Counted from the first letter of the stretch, positions 1-5,891 are shown. The stretch is DNA of 9,436 bases from an uncultured Collinsella sp. (GCA_902492545.1 CABULX010000087.1:1-9436), one strand, 5' to 3'. The notes: generated by a model from the sequence alone, not told the origin. A program made the numbers and translations.

Positions 1-167
1 TGTCGACCGGTGTCCTCTCCAATGAAATGCAATGGGGTATGGCATCGATCCCGTTAGCAGACGCCCCAACGATGCACGTAGGCTATATCATGCACGACGA
101 GCGCAAGCCCTCTCCCCTCTTGCAGCAATACCTCGACGAGCTCAACCGCATCATCCACGCCAACTAA
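1..167 (+). CDS. LysR-type transcriptional regulator, C-terminal end (5' truncated by window)
   Basis: Reading in phase from base 3 gives about 54 residues ending at TAA 165-167. The tail contains GYIMHDERKPSPLLQQYLDE followed by LNRIIHAN. This pattern of a beta strand (GYIMH), a KPSP turn and a closing helix resembles the end of the LysR co-inducer (substrate-binding) domain. The N-terminal helix-turn-helix lies outside the window, so neither the ligand nor the target can be read. A 7-bp inverted repeat starts one base after the stop. Any C-terminal fragment of a periplasmic-binding-like fold would look similar, so the family call is moderate. Confidence 0.6.
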   Translation, partial: STGVLSNEMQWGMASIPLADAPTMHVGYIMHDERKPSPLLQQYLDELNRIIHAN

Positions 168-213
168 CCGTCGGAAGACGGGGTAGAAATCGTAGATTGC
201 TAGCCCCCGACGG
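168..213 (+). repeat. Inverted repeat directly after the LysR-type gene
   Basis: CCGTCGG (168-174) is an exact inverted match to CCGACGG (207-213). GGG 181-183 and CCC 204-206 can pair inside it. No T-run follows, so it is not a textbook intrinsic terminator, though its place just behind a stop codon fits a 3' end or RNA-stabilising hairpin. Confidence 0.35.
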
Positions 214-222
214 GCATGGCGC

Positions 223-228
223 TACAAT
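223..228 (+). promoter_or_regulatory. Candidate -10 box (TACAAT) for rnhA
   Basis: TACAAT differs from the sigma70-type -10 consensus at one base and is preceded by GGCGC. It would start transcription near 235, giving a leader of about 30 nt before the GTG at 267. A possible -35, TTGCTA (197-202), has a 20-nt spacer, which is long, so the -35 assignment is weak. Confidence 0.4.
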
Positions 229-266
229 GGTCACTCACACGAAACGCACCCAACGAAAGGAACCAT

Positions 267-752
267 GTGAAGGTCATCATCTATACCGACGGCTCGGCCC
301 GATCAAATCCGGGACGCGGCGGCTACGGCGCCGTGCTCAAGTACACCAACCCCGCCGGCAAGACCTTCACCTCCGAGCTTTCGCGTGGCTACGCCAAGAC
401 TACCAACAACCGCATGGAGCTCATGGCGGTCATCGTGGCGCTCGAGGCACTTAACCGCCCCTGCGAGGTCGAGGTCCATTCCGATTCGCAGTACGTCGTC
501 AACGCCTTCAACAAGCACTGGATCGACGGCTGGAAAAAGCGCGGGTGGAAAACCGCCAACAAGCAGCCCGTCAAGAACCGCGACCTGTGGGAGCGACTGC
601 TTGCCGCAAAGAGCAAGCATAAGGTGGAGTTCATCTGGGTTAAGGGGCATGCCGGCCACGAGCTCAATGAGCGCTGCGACGAGCTCGCCACCACGGCGGC
701 CGACGGCAGCAACCTCGATATCGACGCCGGCTTTAACGAGAGCGACCTGTAA
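267..752 (+). CDS. rnhA: Ribonuclease HI
   Basis: This 161-residue protein cleaves the RNA strand of RNA-DNA hybrids in the cytoplasm, removing primers and R-loops. The catalytic carboxylates are all visible: D8 in YTDGS, E51 in NNRMELMA, D73 in HSDSQYV and D138 in NERCDELA, with H128 in the GHAGH loop. The basic protrusion (WIDGWKKRGWK, about 85-95) typical of bacterial type 1 enzymes is present. Length matches the usual 150-160 residues. GTG 267 is chosen because AAAGG lies 6 nt upstream and the protein then begins right at the first beta strand (VKVIIYTDGS). An in-frame ATG at 216 would add 17 unrelated residues and overlap the likely promoter. The gene appears to be monocistronic. Confidence 0.96.
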   Translation: MKVIIYTDGSARSNPGRGGYGAVLKYTNPAGKTFTSELSRGYAKTTNNRMELMAVIVALEALNRPCEVEVHSDSQYVVNAFNKHWIDGWKKRGWKTANKQPVKNRDLWERLLAAKSKHKVEFIWVKGHAGHELNERCDELATTAADGSNLDIDAGFNESDL

Positions 753-777
753 CGGCGTTTTCGCACGCTATTTCCTG

Positions 778-823
778 CCCCCTCGCGCTACACTCATCCT
801 GTAAACCGAACGGCACGAGGGGG
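778..823 (+). promoter_or_regulatory. Inverted repeat covering the Shine-Dalgarno of the oxidoreductase gene
   Basis: CCCCCTCG (778-785) pairs exactly with CGAGGGGG (816-823). After one mismatch, three more pairs can form (787-789 with 812-814). The right arm is the Shine-Dalgarno GAGGGGG in front of ATG 828. A candidate -10, TACACT (789-794, again preceded by GCGC), lies between the arms. Transcripts starting there would lack the left arm, while read-through from rnhA would carry both. A translational switch is an inference. Confidence 0.4.
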
Positions 824-827
824 ATAC

Positions 828-1934
828 ATGCTGCGTATAGCGACCATCGGCACATCCATGATTACCGACGACTTTATCCAGGTCGTCAACGCCAACGACC
901 AAGCCGCGTTTGTGGGCACGCTCTCGCGCGATGCAGATCGTGGCGCCGCCTTCACCGCTGAGCACGGCGGCGAGCGTAACTTCACCGCACTTGACGAGCT
1001 TGCGTCCGCCGACGACGTCGACGCCGTCTACATCGGCAGCCCTAACGCGCTTCACTACGAGCAGGCCCTTGCCTGCATCGCCGGTGGCAAGCACGTCATC
1101 GTCGAGAAACCCTTCTGCGCCACCGAAGCGCAGGCGCTGGAAGTCTTCCGCGCTGCCGAGGCAGCAGGTGTCGTGGCCCTCGAGGCCATGCGCCCCCTCC
1201 ACGATCCCGCCTTCCACGCCATCGAGGACGCCCTGGGCGAGATCGCCCCCATCCGCCGCGCCTCATTGCGCTTTGGCAAGTATTCCTCGCGCTACAACGA
1301 GATTCTCGCGGGACGCGCCACCAATATCTTCGACTGCAATATGGCATCGGGTTCCCTCATGGATATTGGCGTCTACACCGTCGAGCCCATGGTCGAGATT
1401 TTCGGCATGCCCTCCGGCCTTACGAGCATGGCTACTCTGCTCGACCCCGCCACGCGACAGCTCACGCACGGCCCCATCGATGGCTGCGGTTCCATCCTCG
1501 CCAGCTACGGCGGTGGCCGTATCTCCGTCGAGCTCGCGCACTCCAAAATTACGAATGACCTGCTGCCCTCGCAGATCGAAGGCGAGCACGGCACTATCCA
1601 GATCGACCATCTGTCCACGCCCCGCAACGTCCGCATCGACTATCGCGGCGACGTCGTACGCGGCTCGGCGACCGAGGCACCGCGCGAACAGGGCGACAAC
1701 GGCCGCGTGCTCGACCTGCCCAAATCGAGCAACACCATGGAATACGAACTCGCAGACTTTATCACCGCCATCGGCGGCATCGATAACGTTAAGGAAGAGA
1801 TTTGGGAGACCCCGGCGGGACGCCACGAGCTCGGCCACTACCGCGATGTCACGCTCGTCTCACTGCGCATCATGGATGCCGTGCGCCAGCAGGCCGGCAT
1901 TACCTTCCCGGCCGACGCAGGCAAGCAGGCATAG
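828..1934 (+). CDS. Gfo/Idh/MocA-family NAD(P)-dependent oxidoreductase
   Basis: This 368-residue cytoplasmic dehydrogenase has the family's two-domain layout. The N-terminal Rossmann fold begins MLRIATIGTS, continues to VDAVYIGSPN (64-73), and carries the diagnostic VEKPF loop at 92-96, whose lysine K94 is the conserved active-site residue. MRPLHDPAF (121-129) starts the C-terminal substrate domain, and a D-x-G-V-Y segment (DIGVYTVEPM) follows. Members oxidise or reduce sugars, inositols or related polyols, and the substrate cannot be told from sequence here. Length is normal for the family (about 330-390). ATG 828 has a strong GAGGGGG 4 nt upstream. The acylphosphatase gene starts 2 nt after the stop, implying one mRNA and translational coupling. 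Confidence 0.9.
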   Translation: MLRIATIGTSMITDDFIQVVNANDQAAFVGTLSRDADRGAAFTAEHGGERNFTALDELASADDVDAVYIGSPNALHYEQALACIAGGKHVIVEKPFCATEAQALEVFRAAEAAGVVALEAMRPLHDPAFHAIEDALGEIAPIRRASLRFGKYSSRYNEILAGRATNIFDCNMASGSLMDIGVYTVEPMVEIFGMPSGLTSMATLLDPATRQLTHGPIDGCGSILASYGGGRISVELAHSKITNDLLPSQIEGEHGTIQIDHLSTPRNVRIDYRGDVVRGSATEAPREQGDNGRVLDLPKSSNTMEYELADFITAIGGIDNVKEEIWETPAGRHELGHYRDVTLVSLRIMDAVRQQAGITFPADAGKQA

Positions 1935-1936
1935 CG

Positions 1937-2347
1937 ATGGGCCTCTTCGATACGTTCTTCTCCAGCGTCACCGGCGGCAGTCGAGAGCCTCAAAAACCAT
2001 CAAACGTCGAGCTCGAGCTGCGCCGCAGGCTTGCTGTGCTCGCAAGCGACGAGGCCACTCAAGACACTCCCCTGCGTTATTTCCTGCGCTGGGAGGGGCA
2101 AGTCCAAGGCGTTGGTTTTCGCTTCACCAACACCAACCTCGCACAGGCACGCGCACTCACCGGCTGGGTGAGTAACAAGGAAGACGGGTCAGTCGAGATG
2201 GAGATACAGGGAGCTCCGGCAAACATCCTATCTCATCTCGAGGCGCTTCATGCCTCCTATGAGCGCATGGGGACGCGTTTTCGCCTCATAGACGCTCAGG
2301 TCCGAGCCCCACTTGCCAATGAAGACGGTTTCACTCCTCATTATTAG
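1937..2347 (+). CDS. acyP: Acylphosphatase with N-terminal extension
   Basis: Acylphosphatases hydrolyse carboxyl-phosphate bonds in small acyl phosphates. In this 136-residue protein the catalytic domain starts near residue 48. It shows the signature GQVQGVGFRF (54-63) with catalytic arginine R62, then GWVSNKEDGSVE (77-88), containing the catalytic asparagine N80 and the conserved DG turn. Typical bacterial forms are about 90 residues, so roughly 45 extra residues precede the domain, rich in charged residues (ELELRRRLAV) and without a signal peptide or membrane helix. ATG 1937 follows the oxidoreductase stop by 2 nt and lacks a strong Shine-Dalgarno, consistent with coupling. A shorter start is possible, but I see no in-frame ATG with a good site near the domain border. 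Confidence 0.85.
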   Translation: MGLFDTFFSSVTGGSREPQKPSNVELELRRRLAVLASDEATQDTPLRYFLRWEGQVQGVGFRFTNTNLAQARALTGWVSNKEDGSVEMEIQGAPANILSHLEALHASYERMGTRFRLIDAQVRAPLANEDGFTPHY

Positions 2348-2372
2348 TATTGTGTGCTAAATACGGTATCAT
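2347..2372 (+). promoter_or_regulatory. Candidate promoter/operator of the Fur-family gene
   Basis: An AT-rich island in GC-rich surroundings contains an imperfectly spaced inverted repeat, GTATT (2347-2351) and AATAC (2360-2364) with an 8-nt spacer. A -10-like TATCAT follows at 2367-2372. Fur/PerR proteins often repress their own genes through AT-rich palindromes overlapping the promoter. The repeat is not a close match to the classic PerR or Fur box, so the operator call is tentative. Confidence 0.3.
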
Positions 2373-2408
2373 TTACCTACGACCGTTAATAGAAAAGAGG
2401 CGAGGCGC

Positions 2409-2789
2409 ATGGCGGTGCAAAGAAGGAATACCAGGCAGCGAAAGCTGGTTCTTGACGCCGTGCGCCAAAGCTATAACCATCCCACCGCCGACGAAATCTA
2501 CAATGTCGTACGCGAACAGGATGACAAGATCAGCCGCGGCACAGTCTACCGCAACCTCAATCTCTTAGCCGACGCCGGCGAGATTCTCTCTATTAAGACG
2601 CCGGGCGGCAGCCGCTTCGATCGCACCATCGAGCCGCACGCACATATCATCTGCACCTCGTGCAGCCGCGTCATTGACGTGCCGCTCCCCTTCGATGCCC
2701 AGCTCGACGCCAGGGCATCCGAACAAATCGGATGGAGCGTCAGCTCGCACTACACCATCTTTGAGGGACTCTGCCCCGACTGCCGGTAG
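2409..2789 (+). CDS. Fur-family metalloregulator, PerR-like
   Basis: This 126-residue DNA-binding repressor has an N-terminal winged helix (about 8-62; recognition region ISRGTVYRNLNLLADAGEIL) and a C-terminal metal/dimerisation domain. Two CxxC pairs (C82/C85 and C122/C125) form the structural zinc site. The candidate regulatory ligands are H24, D71, H77, H79 and D90. Their spacing matches the set H37, D85, H91, H93 and D104 of Bacillus subtilis PerR, and position 90 is Asp as in PerR rather than the Glu usual in Fur. I therefore favour a peroxide sensor over an iron-uptake regulator. No catalase, rubrerythrin or iron transporter gene is in the window to confirm it. ATG 2409 has AAGAGG 8 nt upstream. 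The protein is slightly short for the family (130-150). Confidence 0.88.
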   Translation: MAVQRRNTRQRKLVLDAVRQSYNHPTADEIYNVVREQDDKISRGTVYRNLNLLADAGEILSIKTPGGSRFDRTIEPHAHIICTSCSRVIDVPLPFDAQLDARASEQIGWSVSSHYTIFEGLCPDCR

Positions 2790-2791
2790 CC

Positions 2792-2862
2792 TTTGGGGCA
2801 TGCCTGCAAATCTACTTTCCCATCCGTTACAGCAAACAGTACATTTCTAGGCATGTCCCGAA
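2792..2862 (+). repeat. Long inverted repeat between convergent genes (3' UTR hairpin)
   Basis: Arms 2792-2816 and 2838-2862 are 25 nt each with no bulges. As + strand RNA they form 20 Watson-Crick and 3 G-U pairs with only two C-C mismatches, around a 21-nt loop. The core is GGGGCATGCCT against AGGCATGTCCC. On the - strand the three wobbles become mismatches, so the fold belongs to the 3' end of the Fur-family mRNA. No U-run follows, so it is not a standard intrinsic terminator. It nearly fills the 76-nt gap before the convergent HAD gene. Confidence 0.6.
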
Positions 2863-2865
2863 AAC

Positions 2866-3663
2866 CTACTCGGCGAGCAGGCGGCGCAGTTCTTCTTCGA
2901 CCGTGTGCACGTAACGGACGCGATCGTTGATACCGCGCATGGTGGGGTTGCAGCTCTCCATCAGATAGGGATGGCCCACGACGTTGAGCATGTCGCGATC
3001 GTTCTCATTGTCGCCAAATGCCATCATCTCATCGGGCGAAATCCCCAGGACACGACCGTAATCGACAAGCGCGGAGCCCTTGCCCGAACCGAAACCGATA
3101 AGGTCCGTCCATGCGGTTCCTGACGTCATCACATCGACACGGTCGCCAAAGAGGCGCTCGAAATACTCCCGGGCCGCCGGATAATCCACCTCGGGCGTCT
3201 GGAAGCCAATCTTAATGACATCCTCGTCGATGTCCTCGGGACGGTCGACCACCGCCACATCGCAGTGGACCACATAGCGCAAATGGTCGACGAACGCATC
3301 GTTGCCGCTCATGGTGTAGATGTGCCCCTCACACGAAAGGGTCATGTCGGTATGGGGATACGCAACCACGGTATTCGCGATAACCATAGCAAGGCTACGC
3401 TCCATGGAACGCTTGACGACGGCACGCCCCTCGCTCATCACCAGGGTTCCGTTTTCGCATACATAGGCGAGCTCATCGGCCACCGGGGCAAACAGGTAGC
3501 GCAAGCTCGCATATTGACGGCCACTCGCCGGCATAAACACGATACCACGACGATGCAGCTCATCGATAAGCTCAAAGGCCTCGGAACGCAGCTCGCGCTC
3601 CCCCGGATGCAGCAACGTGCCGTCCAAATCGCATGCAATCAGTTTGATTCCCTCAAGACCCAT
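2866..3663 (-). CDS. Cof-type HAD-superfamily phosphatase
   Basis: This 265-residue cytoplasmic phosphatase probably acts on sugar phosphates or other small phosphorylated metabolites. All four HAD motifs are visible: motif I CDLDGTLL with nucleophile D12 and acid/base D14; motif II MPASGR with S47; motif III lysine K195 in GSGKGSAL; motif IV FGDNENDRDML with D218 and D222. The region between motifs II and III (about 80-185) is the C2-type cap of the Cof/YidA group. Length matches the family. ATG 3663 is preferred because GGGGGA lies about 5 nt upstream and the protein then starts 10 residues before motif I. An upstream in-frame start at 3738 would place the 16-bp hairpin (3692-3734) inside coding sequence. 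It is last in a possible FKBP-ureE-HAD transcript. Confidence 0.88.
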   Translation of the reverse strand: MGLEGIKLIACDLDGTLLHPGERELRSEAFELIDELHRRGIVFMPASGRQYASLRYLFAPVADELAYVCENGTLVMSEGRAVVKRSMERSLAMVIANTVVAYPHTDMTLSCEGHIYTMSGNDAFVDHLRYVVHCDVAVVDRPEDIDEDVIKIGFQTPEVDYPAAREYFERLFGDRVDVMTSGTAWTDLIGFGSGKGSALVDYGRVLGISPDEMMAFGDNENDRDMLNVVGHPYLMESCNPTMRGINDRVRYVHTVEEELRRLLAE

Positions 3664-3691
3664 ATGCTTCCCCCAAAGCCTCATATCAACA

Positions 3692-3734
3692 GCAAGACGG
3701 ACCTTGATCGGTCGCCCCTCAAAGCCCGTCTTGC
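3692..3734 (-). repeat. 16-bp hairpin between ureE-like and HAD genes
   Basis: GCAAGACGG (3692-3700) and CCGTCTTGC (3726-3734) are exact inverted copies. The pairing continues inward through 3701-3707 with 3719-3725 when read as - strand RNA, giving 16 contiguous pairs (14 Watson-Crick, 2 G-U) and an 11-nt loop. On the + strand the two wobbles are lost, so the structure belongs to the ureE-HAD transcript. No U-run follows, so an attenuator, processing site or mRNA-stability element is more likely than a classic terminator. Confidence 0.55.
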
Positions 3735-3740
3735 GCATAC

Positions 3741-3765
3741 GCGCGCTTAGCCGCGCGCTTTTTTT
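3741..3765 (+). terminator. Terminator-like hairpin on the strand opposite the ureE-like gene
   Basis: GCGCGC (3741-3746), a 6-nt loop and GCGCGC (3753-3758) are followed by seven T (3759-3765) on the + strand. This has the form of an intrinsic terminator for a + transcript. No + strand gene ends nearby; the closest is the Fur-family gene nearly 1 kb upstream. The T-run is also the complement of the Lys-Lys codons near the end of the ureE-like gene, so chance is possible. Confidence 0.35.
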
Positions 3766-4325
3766 ACGATTGTAAAGTCTGGAGCCATACTCACAACGGC
3801 ATCCGCCGCACTCGACGCAAAGCGCCGGTCCGCATCGAGTTCACGGGTAACCGTCGAGAGCCGAACGCCCTCGACGCCCCGGAGCATGCGGCCCAAAACA
3901 GGCTGCACCGGCGTATACATGCGCACGGTATGCTCGTCCGAATCGCCTCGAAAAAGCGGCGCATGCATATTGCCGATCTCCCAGCACGCATGCGCGAGCG
4001 CAATCGGGTCCATGCGGTCAACTTCGACCAAATAAACCTCGGCGCTGCGCAGGCGCACGACAACCGCCACGGGCACCACGCCCGAACGGTCGACGGCGAG
4101 CACGTCGCCGTCGACAAGACGACCGCCGTCGGCAGTATCCAGCCGAACATCGACCGTGCGCCCCAGCTCCGTCACGCCCACAAACGCGTATACATCAGCC
4201 TGGTCCCAATCGAGCAGCAGCTCGTCAACTTCAAAGACGCCGCCCAGCTTCCGGCGAAGCAAAAACTCATAGGACGGGTCGTTGAGATTTCCGAGGCACG
4301 CTGTCGAAACCAGATTTGCAGGCAT
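3747..4325 (-). CDS. ureE: UreE-like urease accessory protein / nickel chaperone
   Basis: UreE is a cytoplasmic dimeric metallochaperone that delivers nickel to the urease activation complex. In this 192-residue protein the N-terminal part has the UreE beta-domain pattern (RTVDVRLDTADGGRLVDGDV, then LAVDRSGVVPVAVV, about 56-89). The C-terminal part carries ALAHACWEIGNMHAPLF (109-125), matching the conserved helix with G-N-R-H in UreE; H121 is the expected interface nickel ligand and H112 is close by. QPVLGRMLRGVEGV (141-154) matches the family's D-x-x-L-x-x-M-L-R-G-L-G helix. There is no His-rich tail, and the protein is longer than the usual 150-160. It starts 3 nt after the FKBP stop, with GAGGA inside the end of that gene. 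No urease subunit is in the window. Confidence 0.75.
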   Translation of the reverse strand: MPANLVSTACLGNLNDPSYEFLLRRKLGGVFEVDELLLDWDQADVYAFVGVTELGRTVDVRLDTADGGRLVDGDVLAVDRSGVVPVAVVVRLRSAEVYLVEVDRMDPIALAHACWEIGNMHAPLFRGDSDEHTVRMYTPVQPVLGRMLRGVEGVRLSTVTRELDADRRFASSAADAVVSMAPDFTIVKKARG

Positions 4326-4328
4326 AGC

Positions 4329-4757
4329 CTAATCCTCGACCTCGACGAGCTCGATATCGAAGTTGAGATCCTTGCCGGCAAGCTCGTGGTTGGCGTCGAG
4401 CGTCACGGCCTCGGGCGTTACGTCGATGACCACGGCGGGGACGGGCATGCCGCTCGGCGTGGACAGGAAGAGCTTCATGCCCTTCTCGATCTGCTCGATG
4501 TTGGGAACCTGTTCGGCCGGGAAGGTAATAACCATCTCGGGATTGTGCTCGCCGTAGGCATCGGCAGCAGGAATGTGCACGGTCTTCTTCTCGCCCACCT
4601 GCATGTCGACAACGGCGGCGTCGAAGCCCTTGATCATCTGACCGGCACCACAGGTGAACTCCAGCGGCTCGCCGCGATCGTAGGAGCTATCGAACTGCGT
4701 GCCGTCGTCGAGCGTGCCGCGATAATGGGTCTTGACCTTCTTGCCCTGGTTGGACAT
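4329..4757 (-). CDS. SlyD-like FKBP-type peptidyl-prolyl cis-trans isomerase
   Basis: This 142-residue cytoplasmic prolyl isomerase/chaperone has the FKBP fold interrupted by the insert-in-flap (IF) domain typical of SlyD. Visible landmarks are VKTHYRGTLDDGTQFDSSYD near the start, the GQMIKGFDAAVVDMQVGEKK segment, an IF domain containing PNIEQIEKGMKLFLSTPSGM, and the closing DANHELAGKDLNFDIELVEV, which matches SlyD's N-H-x-L-A-G-K signature. The His/Cys-rich nickel-binding tail of Escherichia coli SlyD is absent, as in many other members. ATG 4757 is chosen because a perfect GGAGGT lies 4 nt upstream. The ureE-like gene follows after 3 nt, so both are probably made together. In E. coli, SlyD aids nickel insertion into hydrogenases, which makes the pairing suggestive. 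Confidence 0.9.
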   Translation of the reverse strand: MSNQGKKVKTHYRGTLDDGTQFDSSYDRGEPLEFTCGAGQMIKGFDAAVVDMQVGEKKTVHIPAADAYGEHNPEMVITFPAEQVPNIEQIEKGMKLFLSTPSGMPVPAVVIDVTPEAVTLDANHELAGKDLNFDIELVEVED

Positions 4758-4775
4758 GGTAACCTCCGTGATAAG

Positions 4776-4798
4776 GGCGGCGCACAACGCGGGCCGCC
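4776..4798 (-). repeat. Leader hairpin upstream of the FKBP gene
   Basis: As - strand RNA, GGCGGC pairs with GCCGCC (4793-4798 with 4776-4781). A C-C mismatch and a second 3-bp helix with one G-U pair close a 3-nt loop. It sits 8 nt before the Shine-Dalgarno GGAGGT and does not cover it. Regulation or 5' mRNA protection is possible. Confidence 0.35.
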
Positions 4799-4808
4799 GT
4801 GAACATAT

Positions 4809-4836
4809 GGCGCTAACTATACCCTAGTCATACAAT
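4809..4836. promoter_or_regulatory. Divergent promoter region for FKBP (-) and dipeptidase (+)
   Basis: The 120-nt gap between divergent starts contains an AT-richer core. On the - strand TATAGT (4821-4816) is a good -10 candidate for the FKBP gene. On the + strand, TACAAT (4831-4836), or TAACTA just after GGCGC (4809-4813), could serve the dipeptidase. No convincing -35 is seen for any of them, so exact assignment is uncertain. Confidence 0.35.
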
Positions 4837-4877
4837 TCAAGGACAGTTTGCAAAGAAACGCTGCATCCGGAGGAACC

Positions 4878-5891
4878 ATGGCATATCCCGTATTTGACCT
4901 ACATTGCGACACCGCCGACCGCATCGGCTGGGCCACGCTCGATCTCGACCTGCGCTTTACCGCCGGCACCGACGGTTATTTCCCCGGCGACGAAACGCAT
5001 CCGCAAGATTTCGACCTCATCGAGGGCAACGCCTGCGCCATCTCGCTCGCAAAGATCGGCAACACGCCGTGGGCACAGTGCTTCGCCACGTTTGTCCCCG
5101 ATGAGATTCCCACCGCCCACGCCGCGCGCTTCCAGGCGCAGATCATGGCGCATATGAGCGGCCAGGCAATGCTCAACCACGACCGCATGGTCAACGTACG
5201 CAGCGCCGCAGACATTCGCCCTGCGCTCAAAGATGGCAAGGTCGCCTGCATCCACACCATCGAAAACGCCACGTTCTTTGCCGAGGACCCCGCGCTGATC
5301 GAGGTGCTCAAGAGCTTGGGCGTGCTTATGTCGTCGCTCAGCTGGAACGCGCAGGGACCGCTCGCGAGCGGGCACGATACCCACGCCGGCCTCACCGCTG
5401 CCGGCATCGAGGCACTTACGCAGATGGAGCACGCCGGCATGGTACTCGACGTCTCCCACCTCAACGATGAGTGCTTTGACGAGGTTGTCGCCCACGCCAC
5501 GCGCCCCTTCGTCGCCAGCCACTCCAACTCCCGCACCGTCTGCAGCGTCAAGCGCAACCTCACCGACGACCAGTTCCGCACCATTCGCGACATGGGCGGT
5601 ATCGTCGGCCTCAACTACTGCAGCGAGTTCCTATCCAACGACGCAACCGACAAGACCGCCGCAGACGTCACCTTCGACCAGCTGGCGGCACATATCGAGC
5701 ACTGGCTCGACCTGGGCGGCGAGGACGTCATCGCGCTCGGCGGCGACTGGGACGGTGCCACGGTGCCCGCTTTCCTCTCCGATGCCAGCATGATGCCCGA
5801 GTTCCAGAACATGCTTTCCAAGCATTTTGGCAAGACCGTGATGCACAAGCTCTGTAGCGACAACGCGCTTGCCTTCTTTGAGCGTTATTAA
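4878..5891 (+). CDS. Membrane dipeptidase family (M19) zinc peptidase
   Basis: This 337-residue metallo-dipeptidase is of the renal dipeptidase type, a binuclear zinc TIM barrel that splits dipeptides and sometimes D-amino-acid dipeptides. All expected metal-site residues are present with the right spacing: H9 and D11 in DLHCDTADR, bridging E129 in HTIENATFF, H194 in DVSHLND, H215 in ASHSNSRTV, and D290 in ALGGDWDG. There is no signal peptide, so it is cytoplasmic, as is usual in bacteria. ATG 4878 has GGAGG 5 nt upstream; an in-frame upstream ATG at 4848 has no such site. Its promoter is shared divergently with the FKBP gene. The next gene follows in the same direction after a hairpin. The role is probably peptide or peptidoglycan-fragment use; the substrate is unknown. 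Confidence 0.92.
   Translation: MAYPVFDLHCDTADRIGWATLDLDLRFTAGTDGYFPGDETHPQDFDLIEGNACAISLAKIGNTPWAQCFATFVPDEIPTAHAARFQAQIMAHMSGQAMLNHDRMVNVRSAADIRPALKDGKVACIHTIENATFFAEDPALIEVLKSLGVLMSSLSWNAQGPLASGHDTHAGLTAAGIEALTQMEHAGMVLDVSHLNDECFDEVVAHATRPFVASHSNSRTVCSVKRNLTDDQFRTIRDMGGIVGLNYCSEFLSNDATDKTAADVTFDQLAAHIEHWLDLGGEDVIALGGDWDGATVPAFLSDASMMPEFQNMLSKHFGKTVMHKLCSDNALAFFERY

Noticed and set aside
1263..1838. 191-codon - strand open frame inside the oxidoreductase
   Set aside because: It is antisense, with no motifs and no ribosome site, in GC-rich coding DNA.
910..2175. 421-codon + strand open frame across the oxidoreductase
   Set aside because: It is a shifted-frame shadow: the translation is low-complexity Ser/Pro/Arg/Ala, while the 828-1934 frame shows family motifs.
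3930..4802. 290-codon + strand open frame opposite the ureE-like and FKBP genes
   Set aside because: It is an antisense shadow. The - strand frames carry clear UreE and SlyD signatures and good ribosome sites.
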